A DNA stretch of 64,000 bases, taken from positions 2,765,501-2,829,500 of the forward strand of contig NC_065894.1 in NCBI RefSeq assembly GCF_905147045.1. The letters run 5' to 3'. Under the pieces are notes generated by a model that was not told the DNA's origin, searched no databases, and saw only the letters and a list, made by a program, of their open reading frames with translations. Below, in pieces: positions 21,360-32,262 of the stretch (its first letter is position 1; each line of letters starts with the position of its first letter). Made by a program: the position numbers and the translations under genes. The stretch is from Nymphalis io (taxonomy: Eukaryota > Arthropoda > Insecta > Lepidoptera > Nymphalidae).

Positions 21360-22300
21360 AAAAATATAATAATAATTGTAAATTATAATATTATTATTTT
21401 TTGATTGATTTACTCTACTTATGAAAAAAAATAGATGAAAATAGATCTTACGAAACCAGATAATGAAGACTTAGAAGATAAACCGATAAACGGTAGCTCG
21501 GTCAAGTCCGCAAAAGACAGCGATCAAGCCAAAGCTAATGTAATGATCAGAAAATAAACAAAACCTGTTGAATTCAACTCATTACCATCAGAATAACAAA
21601 GTAGGTTTCGTTCTCTCAGCTCTAGACAGCACTCTAAAGTATTACTATTCCTTTTCTCCTTCAATAAGTAACGTTTGCTAGGAATAGGTACGATGATTGC
21701 CCTAGGGTCAGGACCCCATTCATAAGCTGTTAGTGTGTATATAACACAGCTATATATTCAAAAACCTCTAGGGGCGAGTGATCTGTGATAAAGGACAATT
21801 TTATATTTTATTTATGGATCCATTTTCTATTGATTCGGGTCGTCGTTTTGCGTCAACAAATGTAGACGATTTTTTTGTGCCATTATATAGTACTAAGAAT
21901 TCATCTCATTACTTTCGGCTGAATTTCAGTTAGAGCGCTATGTGACTGAGACGTTTTCAGGGTATATATTTTTTATTTATACGTGCTATCTGCTCTAATT
22001 TCGTAGAAATATGTTTTGTGAAAGTAACGCAAGAACCAGTTTTGATTAAATCGTAACGTAACTTGAAATGGCTTCTTTTAAAAAGAGACCAATTTATAAT
22101 GATAGAAATAGGCCAGTAATGATAGAAATGGTTCTTTTCGTATATAAATATTTCTTTTGAACTCGATCCTACCATTAACCAAAAATCACGCAAAATAAAT
22201 AAAACGTTTGATTGTGTGTGTTATACATAGATTTATGTTCAATCATATTGTGTCAAGTTAAAATAATATTTGAAGTCATATGTATAGGTAGCTACTTTTC
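21360..22300. other. AT-rich unique DNA
   Basis: No gene recognised. A small imperfect direct repeat of TAATGATAGAAAT occurs near 22095-22130. Confidence 0.45.
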
Positions 22301-22520
22301 AAAGGCGACTTCGCCCGCCTGTTAGAGCAGGTGGGGGGTGTGGTTAAGGACAGGTGTTAGGTATTAAAAAGTAATCTATGATATTGGTTACTTTAATTTT
22401 TGGGTTTAAGCTTCATATCAAATTTCATCAGTATCGGATTAGTAGTTTAGCGTTGAAAGCGCAACAGATAGACAGAAAAACAGACAAAGTTACTGTCGCA
22501 TTTATAATATAGTATAGATT
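22300..22520 (+). repeat. Degraded dispersed repeat 3' region
   Basis: GGCGACTTCGCCCGCC near the start and AAAGTTACTGTCGCATTTAT followed by AATATAGTATAGAT at the end resemble common lepidopteran repeat termini, as does the phrase AGTTTAGCGTTGAAAGCGCAACAGA. Class is uncertain (RTE- or Helitron-related). Confidence 0.4.
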
Positions 22521-22603
22521 CGTATTAATTGGGAATTGTAGGCTAAGCAATTAGGGATTGACTACTAAATTTTTGGAAAGCTGGAAATGGTTAGTATACA
22601 ATC

Positions 22604-22785
22604 TTCCGCCAATCACTGGTAAGTGATGACCACTTTCCATATAAATTGGAACTGTAAGGAATATTAGCTATTCCTTATATTGTCTGCGTGTCACCAACCT
22701 TGGCACACTTACCCTTCAAACCGGAATACAGCAATACTAAGTATAGCTGTATGTTAAAATATGTAATGAGGGCTTCCACAAACCT
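22604..22785 (+). repeat. SINE-like family A, diverged
   Basis: CACTGGTAAGTGATGACCAC, GTGTCACCAACCTTGGCACAC, TTACCCTTCAAACCGGAATAC and CAATACTAAGTATAGCTGT follow the family order. The GTAATTACACTGGC block is deleted and the CTACCACC end is lost. Confidence 0.7.
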
Positions 22786-23138
22786 AAGTGGTATTTTTTT
22801 TTTGTCTTTAATGTGTAAAACAGAAACAGTGAACACATTTAATTAATCAATAATATAAATGTCTTAACGATCTACTGAGAAGCGGTTCGAAGATAAAAAA
22901 AAAGGGCAAAAAATATAGTCCAGCTTAATCACGTTAAACGTTTATAAGATACAAGTTACAATATGTATTACAGTAGAAATTTAAAAATAGGTAATCAGGA
23001 ATTACACCATAAAAATAGCAAAAGTTTGCACAGACCGGGGCATGTTGGCAGCGCTTGATGGAATTTGGTCAAGCCAATTTGAACATTTCTCCAAGTGACG
23101 CTGCAGTATTAGCTAGTTGTTTCCAATGTTACAATATA

Positions 23139-23512
23139 ATAATATTAATGTCCTCCAGACCGATTTTGGCTACGGCGGCCAATCTTAAGAGAGATTAGCC
23201 AACTACGAAGGAGATATCTGTTTGCACAAGTGTGTGCGCAAACACAAGTGCACTCTCTATTCCCTAACTCTCATAATCCGATGGGATGGTAATCTGACAC
23301 GACTGGAAAGAGTTCAGGCGCAGGACCAACAGCTTTACTTGTTTTTCGAGGCACGGGAGTGTACACACTTCCAACTTCCACAATGAGGAGCTGATACTGA
23401 GGATTTTCTGACAGAAAAATCCAGTAACTTTTTATTGGCCCGACCTGGGAATTGAAGCCAGGACCTCCGGGTCTGCGGCCTTACATCAAGCCACTAGACC
23501 AACAATTCAGTC
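23139..23512 (-). mobile_element. SINE family C, near full length
   Basis: On the minus strand: head GGTCTAGTGGCTTGATG, intact TAAGGCCGCAGACCCGG, box B with GGCTTCAATTCCCAGG, body, and the 3' end CCGTAGCCAAAATCGGTC plus GGACATTAATATT. ACAATATA flanks it at 23131-23138 and 23513-23520. It keeps the part of the head that the 8525 copy has lost. Confidence 0.85.
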
Positions 23513-23519
23513 ACAATAT

Positions 23520-24430
23520 ATTATATATATTTAGCAATTAAGGTAAACAGGACGTACGTCAGAGATTTAATAATAATAAAATAACATGATTTGAGTACAA
23601 TCTTTATAGTAAGTAGGGTTATCATGTGTAATAAGCTTTTATTTTATTCATTCTTAGTTACGTCATACGGCTAAACACCTCGATACCTGGCGGCCTTGTA
23701 CGATGTAGACGTTTGATGTTATAGAACACACATACGACTGTACTAGATATCGATTGTTTTATTACGAATCCGTTTGCTACGACATATGTACCATATTATA
23801 CAACAAGTTTTATAATTTACGTTAAATGTTTTTTATAAAAACAGGCAATAATTGCAGTAATCAGAAAATAAAATCCTTTCTATATATAAACAAAAGTAAA
23901 TTGTAACTATTAGTGAAACTTTGATGTGAGTACAGATAACAAAAAAATTGTTGTCTAATAACAGTTTTTTTTAAAGAGATAATAAATAAAAATAATAGCG
24001 GAGAACGCTATCACATACACCTGCCGAATTTGTTATAGTGTAAGTGAATATGGCACAAGCTTTTACATTAATGTAAAACATATTTTAATGAATTTAGTTC
24101 TTAATTTCGGTAACAGATGGCGTTAATCGTTAGTTACTCGTATGTGAATGAAATGTGTAAAAATAAAACAATTATTTAAATCGTTTACAATTTCTTGGTT
24201 CTTATTGTACTTATAAATGATCATTATCTTAAATAAAATTAATATGTCAGCCATTTTAACAAATATGTATTTTTACATATGTAAATATTAAGCTAGATCG
24301 GTATCTAAGTACAACATTTATAGATGTAATTATTTTTAAATTGTAATCTGTTTATAATTAAAATTATTTTTGAATTCACAAATGTTCTGTAGGTATATTA
24401 TAGCAATATGTTGTATGTATGAGTTTTAAT
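23520..24430. other. AT-rich unique DNA
   Basis: No gene or element recognised. AGATGGCGTTA at 24115-24125 recurs elsewhere in the window (18169-18179 inverted, 50762-50772). Confidence 0.45.
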
Positions 24431-24439
24431 ATGGGTTAT

Positions 24440-24545
24440 TTCGGGCCATCACCACAAAGATTTCATTTGCATTTCGTGTTCAGCGATGAATCAAAATGTT
24501 CGGAACCTGAATGAGCTGGATGAAATTCTACAATACTCGGATACC
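24440..24545 (+). repeat. SINE family B body fragment, degenerate
   Basis: GGGCCATCACCACAAAGATTT, TCGTGTTCAGCGATGAA, GGAACCTGAATGAG and GATGAAATTCTACAATACTC follow the family B body order with deletions. Confidence 0.45.
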
Positions 24546-24549
24546 ACCA

Positions 24550-25600
24550 CAGTAAAATAATATGTTAAAAATTTTAATTAAGCTAAGCATTTGCTCACGT
24601 ATGGTGAATCCATCATAGAACATAAGTTTTCCATAAGTCGTTTCGTTTTGGTCATAAATTCCTGTCTAAAGATTTAATGGGTACATAGTGCACTTTATGA
24701 TTTCTAGAACAGTCTAACAGTCCTAATAGTTGTTATCGACATAATATAAGACTTATCAAATCTCATATATGTATGCTTTTAAGGAATAATTGAGTTATTT
24801 ACGACTCTTCCATATAATTGAGTGTTTTATTAGCTTATTTACCAAAAAAATAAAAAGAAAAAATATTTTGTTGGCGGTCAATAACAATAGCGGTCATCTC
24901 AGACTTATAGCTGTTATCGTCTGACAAATCTTTGCGATACGATTCAGTTCATTCCTTTTATAAAGAGTGTTTATTTTTTTTATTTATGTTTATAGAAATA
25001 ACGTGAAGTAAGTATTATCGTACAGAGTAAATAATAATTTAAATATTTAATACCTATGTAATTTAATTCATGGAAACGACTAATCACTGAGCATCTACAT
25101 TCCTTAGCAGTAGTAACTCTACATTCAAGTGAATCCTGTAAAATTATTATTCAAAAGTGAGCCCTTCCCTAATTATTATACCTATCTTGTGCCCTTTAAA
25201 TTGTAACGGTTTTCTAATGATTTTTTATTGATCCATTATGAGGTCCATATCGAGCAGTGGATTTTTTAAGGCTCATTGATGGATAGATTAAAAAAATACA
25301 TACATCTATAGTAGTTGTAGTATTGTTATTTTATTTTTAAAATGTATTTTATAAGTCAGGCAAATTATAAATACTAACAAAATAACGTAGTAGAAAATAA
25401 AAAAGCCTCTTCCATATTTTCTTAAATCGGATTCGAGGTTGTGTTGTGGAAATATCTTGGACTATGAAATCTTTCCGGACAAATTTTATGCATCCTTGAA
25501 AGATGTAATTTTTAACCTTACAAGACATCCCTTAGAAATTTGTAAGGGTGTCTATTGTAGTACAGTAGAGATGGCTCTGGTTGAAATTTTGGGAAAATTT
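24550..25600. other. AT-rich unique DNA
   Basis: No gene or element recognised. Confidence 0.45.
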
Positions 25601-25603
25601 GAT

Positions 25604-25890
25604 ATTTTTTTTGGTAGGCGAACGGACACATTAAGAAATAATGAACATAAATAACGAACATATTAAGAATAGCATAAGCAGTGTAATAAATGTTAACCAT
25701 TGCTTATATCGCCAATGCGCTACCAACCTTGGGAAAGAAGATGTTATGTCCCTTGTACTTGTAATTACACTGACTAAATCACCCTTCAAACCGGAACACA
25801 ACAATACCAAGTACTGCTGTTTTGCGGTAAAATATCTGATGAGTGGGTGGTACCTACCCTAGCGAGCTTGCACAAAGCCCTACCACCACT
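25604..25890 (+). mobile_element. SINE-like family A, long copy
   Basis: T run at 25604-25612, GTAGGCGAACGGACAC, CTTATATCGCCAATGCGC, ACCAACCTTGGGAAAG, CCTTCAAACCGGAACAC, TGATGAGTGGGTGGTACC and CACAAAGCCCTACCACC. The head segment with the CCACCTGATGGTAAGTGG hairpin is deleted, which is unusual for an otherwise long copy. Confidence 0.82.
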
Positions 25891-25929
25891 AAAATAGGTA
25901 CTAGGATTTTTATTTATATGTTTAATAGT

Positions 25930-26184
25930 AATCCCGGGCAAGCACCACTGAATTTTCATGTGCTTAATTTGTGATTATAATTCATCTCGTGCTTTACGGT
26001 GAAGGAAAACATCGTGAGGAAACCTGCATGTGTCTAATTTCACTGAAATTCTACCACATGTGAATTCTACCAACCCGCATTGGAGCAGCGTGGTGGAATA
26101 AGCTCCAAACCTTCTCCTCAAAAAGAGGAGAGGAGGCCTTTAGCCTAGCAGTGGGACATTCACAGGCTGTTACGGTTACGGTTT
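25930..26184 (+). mobile_element. SINE family B, lacking tRNA-like head
   Basis: It starts at CCCGGGCAAGCACCACTG, just after box B, and continues through GGAAAACATCGTGAGGAAAC, ACCCGCATTGGAGCAGCG, CTCCAAACCTTCTCCTC, CAGTGGGACATTCACAGG and CTGTTACGGTTACGG. It is close to the best copies in sequence. It is 5'-truncated within the head. Confidence 0.85.
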
Positions 26185-26269
26185 AATAGTATAGAACAAG
26201 TGTCGAATTTGGCGAGACTCTTCAGATTTTTTTAACTTAACAGAAATATTTAGTTTTATCATATTACAT

Positions 26270-27343
26270 TTATAGAAAAATTTTTTTTTTTTTTTTATAT
26301 TCGCCGGGAGGGCAAATGACTCTACTCCACCTGATGGTAAGTGGTAGTAGAGTCCAAACGCGACGACGGCCAGTACAGACGGGAAAAACGTTCTGCACTA
26401 GCCGCCTTCGCCTTGCCGGCCCGCAAGATGCCTCTTCACGCCTCGTTTGAAGGAACCCGGGTTGTAAGAGGAACACGTGAGCTGGTAAGGAATTCCATTT
26501 TTTGGAAGTGCGACAAAGAAAGGAGTTGCCAAATTTCTTTGTTCGCGATGGAATTGATGTCACAGTTAGGCGGTGACATCGAGAACCAGCTCGCGTGGAC
26601 TTAAGAAGGAAGGGGGAAGCGGGAATTAGAGAGAATAATTCCTCAGAGCACTCGCCGTGATACAGTCGATAAAAAGTGCTCAGTGCTGCTATCTCACGAC
26701 GCAATTGTAAAGGTTCAAGGGTGTTTGTGACCTTTACGTCGCCAATAATGCGTACGGCACGTCGCTGCAACCGGTCCAAGGCCTCAAGTAGGTACTTAGC
26801 GGAGCCATCCCAAAGGTGCGAGCAATATTCCACGCAAGACCGTACCTGTGTTTTGTACAGCAAGCACAGTTGTTGTGGCGTGAAAAATCGCCGCACCTTG
26901 TTCAGAACTCCGAGTTTCCGTGAAGCTGTTTTTATAACAGCCTCGATGTAATCCCTTGGACTAAGGTCGCAGCGAACGTCAATCCCCAGCATGGCGATTT
27001 TGCTTTGCATCACCAGCGGAGTACCACAGAGGGAGGGAAGAGGGGAAAATGTTGACTTTTTCGCTGTGAGAGCGCATACCTGTGTTTTCTTGGCATTAAA
27101 CTCAACAAGATTATCAGAGCCCCATTTGGCGATGAGCTCTAACGTCCTATCGAGTTCAATGACAAGATTCTCCCGCCTCTCCTCAGTTTCCGCCCGCCCA
27201 GCCACTGCGCGTCCGTGGTATCCACCATGCACTGTACTATCGTCTGCATAGCAATGTATGTTCCCAAGGGAGAGCATATCATTGATATGCAAAAGAAAGA
27301 GTGTGGGAGATAGCACAGATCCCTGGGGGACCCCAGCATTCAC
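26270..27343 (-). pseudogene. LINE ORF2, reverse transcriptase palm C-half and C-terminal domain
   Basis: Carries motif B NAGVPQGSVLSPTLF and motif C HCYADDSTVHGG with catalytic aspartates, then VEYCSHLWDGSAKYL and the RRAVRIIGD segment of the C-terminal domain. It begins just after a TAA (27353-27355) in the same frame as the upstream part. The last residues (after about HVFLLQPGF) look like 3' UTR and poly(A) read as lysines, so the natural stop has been lost or passed by a frameshift. Confidence 0.85.
26318..26354 (-). promoter_or_regulatory. 3'-UTR hairpin of the LINE, shared with family A
   Basis: Outer 9-bp arms GACTCTACT/AGTAGAGTC with a one-base bulge enclose CCACCTGATGGTAAGTGG (26327-26344), itself a stem. 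The same structure is in the copies at 19449-19485 and 58191-58227. The inner 18 nt also occurs near the poly(A) end of family A elements. In LINEs of this type, 3' hairpins are recognised by the reverse transcriptase. Confidence 0.8.
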
Positions 27344-27352
27344 TACATAGAA

Positions 27353-27829
27353 TTATGAAGCGCAACCGTCTATTAAAACACGAAGGCTACGCTTGTGTAG
27401 GAAGCTGGCAATCCAGGTGCATAGCTGAGCAGGCAGACCATATGCCGGTAGCTTGGAGAGAAGATTTCTGTGCCAGACCCTGTCGAAAGCCTTGGAGATA
27501 TCGAGGCTGACAGCCAACGATTCTCCATGCTTGTCGATAGCTTCACCCCAGAGGTGCATTACGTACGCTAGAAGATCACCTGTGGACCGTTTTGGTCGAA
27601 ACCCGTACTGACGATCATTAATTAGACAGTGATCTTCTAGGTAATGGATCAGTTGGTTGTTTAAAATCCGTTCCATCACCTTACAAAGTACTGAGGTGAT
27701 AGCTATTGGCCGATAATTTGCCGGGTCAGACCGATCCCCTTTTTTGGGAACCGCTTGCACATTAGCTCTTCTCCAAGCCTCCGGCACACTTCCCGAAGAG
27801 AGAGAAAGTTGGAACAGGCGCGTTAACAC
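27353..27829 (-). pseudogene. LINE ORF2, reverse transcriptase fingers and motif A
   Basis: Contains VPKKGDRSDPANYRPIAITS, RQYGFRPKRSTGDLL and motif A VSLDISKAFDRVWHRNLL. It lies in the same frame as the endonuclease piece upstream, from which only a TAG (27839-27841) separates it. A TAA at 27353-27355 separates it from the YADD part. Confidence 0.87.
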
Positions 27830-27838
27830 AGGAGACAG

Positions 27839-29332
27839 CTACGCTGCGCACTTCTTCAGCACTATGGCTGGTATTCCATCGGGACCGCTAGCTTTCCGTA
27901 CATCAAGTGATTGCAGCTCCGCACGCACATCACGTTGCCTGATTTTGATGTCAGGCATCGTATGGCCACATGCAGGTATTGTAGGTGGCAGTGCACTACA
28001 ATCATCGATGACGGAATTGTCGGCAAAGAGTTTAGCCAGGAGATCAGCTTGCTCTTGCGGACTGTGAGCTAGCGATCCGTCCGGATTTCTGAGCGGTGGC
28101 AGCGAAGGTTGGCAGAAATTGTTTTGCACAGACTTGGTCAGACGCCAGAAGCTACGGGAGCCCCTAGGATGCGACACAAGGTCATGACCAATCTGTACAA
28201 TGCGCTGTGCATCCGCTCTCGTGTATGCCTTTCTACAGGACTTGGAATTTTTATTATAGTTTGCTTTCAGTGAGTCAATGTTAGTTGCCCCGCTAATACA
28301 GCCGTTGATCCACTTGCGATATGCCGCCTGCTTAGATGATACAGCATCGGCACATTCACGAGTGAACCAACGGTTACGCGTACTCCTACTGACGAGATCG
28401 GAGCTAGGAATGTAGTATTCCATTCCCAGCATGATCTCGTCAGCAACAGCAGCGGCACTAGCTGACGGGTCATTCCCACTGAAGCAACGTTCCTTCCAAG
28501 GGACCGACGCATAGTAATCGCGCATACCGTCCCAATCCGCCGACTTATAGTGCCAAACGTGACGTTTGCATACCGCTAGTGGCGGCAGCTTGGCCTGTAG
28601 CACTCTGGTAGAAATAAGGCTGTGATCCGAAGAGCCAAGAAGAGCCTGAACCACAACCTGATATTCCACCGGGTGAGAAGTCAGCAGAAGGTCCAGTAGA
28701 GAAGGTGCTTGTCCATCAATGTCTGGGATCCTGGTGGGCTGATCAACCAGTTGGGTCAAGTCATGTGTGAGAGCAAAAGCATGAGCAGTCCTTCCAGCAT
28801 GGTCAGTTTTGAGGGATTTCAACCAGGATTCGTGGTGAGCATTAAAATCCCCCAAAAACACCAATTCCGCGTTAGGAAATTGCTCTTGCGCAGCATCTGC
28901 CACCCGACTAAGATGGTCAAATAATCGGCTTGTCTCCAAGTCACCATTGTGGGATCTGTAGAGGCACACGTAGACTCGGCTCTGACGAACCAGGTCTACA
29001 CGTACCACCAACATGGAGAAGGAGGGGTCCTCCAAGCAGCGCAGTCGGTGACAGCAAACATCCGTCCTGACGAACAAGCATACTCCGGCTTTCGCTTTGA
29101 AGGATTCTTCAAGCGTGTAGCCGGGATAATTAAGGTAGCTGGTATCGGCAGGACGGAGTATTTGTGTCTCCGTGAGAAACAACATTGCTGGCCGTGCTGT
29201 CTCGAGATGGTGGTGGACAGCGTTGAGGTTAGCGTGGAGTCCTCGGATGTTAGAGAACTCGACCTCAAACAGCGTGGGTATGGTGGGGGTGTGCACCGCT
29301 GAACGACCGTTATTTCTTATTTGCGCTACCAT
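27839..29332 (-). pseudogene. LINE ORF2, endonuclease and N-terminal RT region
   Basis: The likely start is the ATG at 29332-29330; the upstream GTG-initiated extension reads 5' leader. Endonuclease motifs: SNIRGLHANL at the start, LFLTETQI with the catalytic glutamate, VFLGDFNAHHESW, and LGSSDHSLIS with the terminal catalytic DH. A connector leads to RKASGPDGIPAIVLKKCAA, the start of the RT domain, where an in-frame TAG cuts the frame. About 497 codons. This enzyme nicks target DNA to prime reverse transcription. Confidence 0.88.
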
Positions 29333-29945
29333 TGGAAAAATTAGGAAAAGAGACGTGAGGCGAGCGACGTATTGCCACGATAGGGATGGGCAAAGTATGG
29401 AGGCGTGTTTTCCCAAATGTTTGCCAAAAAGGAAAATATACTGATCCACCGGACGGAAGGGCCCCCGAACCCCCCCCCCCCCCCCGGAAGTGGCCGCCGG
29501 GACCCCACCTTCCGGTCACCAACCGGCACGACGGTCCACCCCGAGATTATGCGTGGCCTGGTGGGGCAGTCTCGAGAGCTGGTTAGGCACGCTCGGGCCC
29601 CTGTACTATGCCACGGGCGGCCAGCGGAACAGCCGTTTCTTCGGGTCTCCCTGTCCGGCAGGTCAATACAGTTTCCCCCGGCATTGGTTCAACAGCCGTC
29701 TCCACTGGAACAACACCCATCGCGGCAATACTCGCTCAGGCACTGGCTGTACGCTGGCTGACCTCGAAACGCGGCTGCAAGCCACTTCACGAGTTTTTCA
29801 CCATGCGTACGGTGGTAACAAGCCAGGCGGATGTTAGCATCCTACCACCAGATGAGCAGATGGTCGCTCAGATATCCCTTAGTCGCCTCTTACGACACCC
29901 ATGGGAAAGAGAGGGGCAGTGAAATGTATTCTTTCTCCGTCACTG

Positions 29946-30130
29946 CACGGATTAAATAATAATATTGTTTATTTAGATAGAAACAGTGATAATCTTTGAA
30001 TACACACAAGACGAGACATATTTTTCAACTCCGTAATGTCAATATATTAGCGAGCCTGCACAAGGAAAAATAATTCTATATTGCAGGGACGAGGAATTTG
30101 AAAATGATTTTAAGTAATATACATTTCTCC
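29946..30130. other. AT-rich unique DNA
   Basis: Nothing recognised between the LINE 5' end and a SINE B fragment. Confidence 0.5.
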
Positions 30131-30265
30131 GTAGGTTTCCTCACGATGTGTTCTTTCACTGCAGAACAAGAGATGAATTATAAAAATAAATTAAGTACAT
30201 GACGTTCAATGGTGACTATCCTATATTTTTGAATTTGGAATCATAAACTAAGAATCACGCTCTCT
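30131..30265 (-). repeat. SINE family B, middle part, diverged
   Basis: GTAGGTTTCCTCACGATGTG, CAAGAGATGAATTATAAAAA, TAAATTAAGTACATGA and AAGAATCACGCTCTCTATCA are in family order on the minus strand. The head and the 3' end are not preserved. Confidence 0.65.
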
Positions 30266-30269
30266 ATCA

Positions 30270-31180
30270 TCATAGCTTTTTACGCTTTATTTCACTCTTA
30301 ATTAACTTTAATATAAATTTTAAGAATTAAATTAAATTAATTCAATATTTTTTTAAATTATAGCGAAATTATAGTATAGTATGAAGGAAATAATAGATTT
30401 TTAAAAAGTTTTCCTTTAAGTATGTGTACGGTGCGCCTTCATTATTTCAAAACGGAACTAAGTTGGCTTAAAGCAAGCTGTTCACTAAACGATGCATTAT
30501 TTATTTAAAATGAAAATAAAAAAACAAATTCTTACGATTGACAGTACTTTATCATACTAAATAAATATTGCTTCATTATATGTACTAACTAGGCCTCTGC
30601 CCTTGGTTTCAGCCGCGTGTGTGCCCACACAGAGGAGGCAGATGTTAATGACGAATTGTTATTTGTCTTGTGCCAATAATTTAAATTTCATCGGAGAAAC
30701 TTCGCAAATTCAATCCTAACACCATAACTTGGACCATCAAAGCAAGGCAGCGTGAGTATAGTCTTCTAATTTACACTTCGGATTGTGTGTAACTCCTTAG
30801 TCCCCAAGATTCGTAGTACATTGTCGATATAAGGAATGGTTTATAGAAATAAATGTGTCTTATATTCATGTATAAAATGTAGTAAGCAACTAATTAGGAA
30901 ATAATCTATGACAAAGTAGTTGGAAGCTGCTTCCATAGATAATAAATAAAATAACTGACTTAGTTACAAGAAATCTTAGAAAATTTTCATGTGGTGTGTT
31001 GCGAGACTTGCAATTTTCATTTTATGTTTTTGATAGGATCAGCACATACCATCAGATATGTTTGTTATATAAATTACACACTTTCGCCTCACACCATTCA
31101 ATCTAGAACACCACAGTACAAAGTTCGATATTTTGTGAAAGAATAACACAACCTAACAACCAGATTATCACTAATTATTG
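30270..31180. other. AT-rich DNA with a GC-rich repeat scrap
   Basis: A piece at 30590-30640 (TAGGCCTCTGCCCTTGG, GTGTGTGCCCACACAGAGG) resembles known lepidopteran repeat termini and contains a TGTGTGCCCACACA-type inverted repeat. Otherwise nothing recognised. Confidence 0.4.
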
Positions 31181-31182
31181 GT

Positions 31183-31372
31183 GGTAGAGCTTTATGCAAG
31201 CTCGTCTGGGTAGGTACCACCCACTCATCAGATATTCTACCGCATAGCATCTTAGTTCCCGGGGATGGTAGCGCATTGTTGATGTAAGCGATGGTTGGAA
31301 TTTCTTACAATGCCAATGTCTATGGGCGTTGGTGACCACTTATCATCAGGTGGCCCATATGCAATATATATA
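31183..31372 (-). repeat. SINE-like family A, internally deleted
   Basis: GGTGGTAGAGCTTTATGCAAG, GTACCACCCACTCATCAG and TATTCTACCGCA jump directly to TAGCATCTTAGTTCCC, then continue to CCACTTATCATCAGGTGG and a terminal A run. About 85 bases of the middle are missing. Both ends are intact. Confidence 0.85.
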
Positions 31373-31374
31373 AA

Positions 31375-32260
31375 AAAAAATAGTTATCATATAAATCAAG
31401 AAAATAAAAATTGTTGTTATTTTATGCAACAGAGGTTTAAATATTTTAATTAAATAGATAAATATTAATGTTTAGTGTACGTTATGGAACGCTTTATAAT
31501 ACTACAGTACCGTTGGAAATATATTTCGAGCCGCTATGCCGCGTTTTATATTTATTTTATAAAATAAATTAACAGGTCGCCATTGTGATACGGAAAGCCG
31601 ATTTAAAATATGAAGGGAGCACATTGCAGCGTTTAATTTGGGACTTTTTATTTATTCAACCATTTGTCTGATTGACTCTGGTGTAGCTTAATTAAGCCGC
31701 TCAAGGGGATCGGGGTGTGCATTTTGTTTACGGTTTGTGTTTCGGCTAGCTCTCACTAATGTTGTTATTGTTATATAATTCTGGCAATGTGTGATGGTTT
31801 TGTCAGTTCTTTATCGTGTTGTTTCATAATGAATTTAAGTTAAATCTTAACTCTTTTAAATATTAGCCAAAATGGCCTCATGATTAGAATTTTAACTGAA
31901 AATCGCGGGAAAGCATAAAAACTCAGTTTGGATTGGGTAAACAGTTTAGAAACACATAGAGGACAAACATTGATATTTATTTATAAAGAAAGAAGTAAAT
32001 AGTTAGATATTATACTTATTGTTGCATTCTGACAAGTGTGCTGTTCAGCGGTTAGTTTTGAATTTGTTCTAACAGAATAGCTCTATCACTACATAAGTAA
32101 TTATGTTATTTATAAATAAAACAATAACATATTTGTACTCAAGCAGAACGTTACATGTATCAAGACTCATTGAACTCATTATCATCATCCGGTCTTATCT
32201 TCTAATTAGCGTTTTGCGGTTAAGACTTTGAAAAAATTAAATAAACATTTTTCTGACGTC
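31375..32260. other. Unique DNA, possible non-coding regulatory sequence
   Basis: 31490-31760 is less AT-rich and has homeodomain-like words (TTTATTTATT, TTAATTAA) among GC-containing stretches such as GAGCCGCTATGCCGCG. Nothing else is recognised. Regulatory function is only a possibility. Confidence 0.3.
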
Positions 32261-32262
32261 AG

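Larger units (their letters stand above)
26281..29945 (-). mobile_element. Jockey/CR1-type non-LTR retrotransposon, near-complete
   Basis: A 3.67-kb minus-strand LINE. The 5' leader (about 29945-29333) includes GTGTCGTAAGAGGCGACTAA and a 16-C run near 29470-29486. One long ORF with endonuclease and RT follows. The 3' UTR has a 37-nt hairpin (26318-26354) and a poly(A) tail, seen as a T run at 26281-26296. No separate ORF1 with CCHC fingers is visible. No convincing target duplication was found, as is common for this group. GC content is much higher than the flanks. Confidence 0.88.

Noticed and set aside
29405..29922. Overlapping plus-strand frames of 104-118 codons
   Set aside because: They are antisense readings of the GC-rich LINE 5' leader, where stops are rare for compositional reasons.
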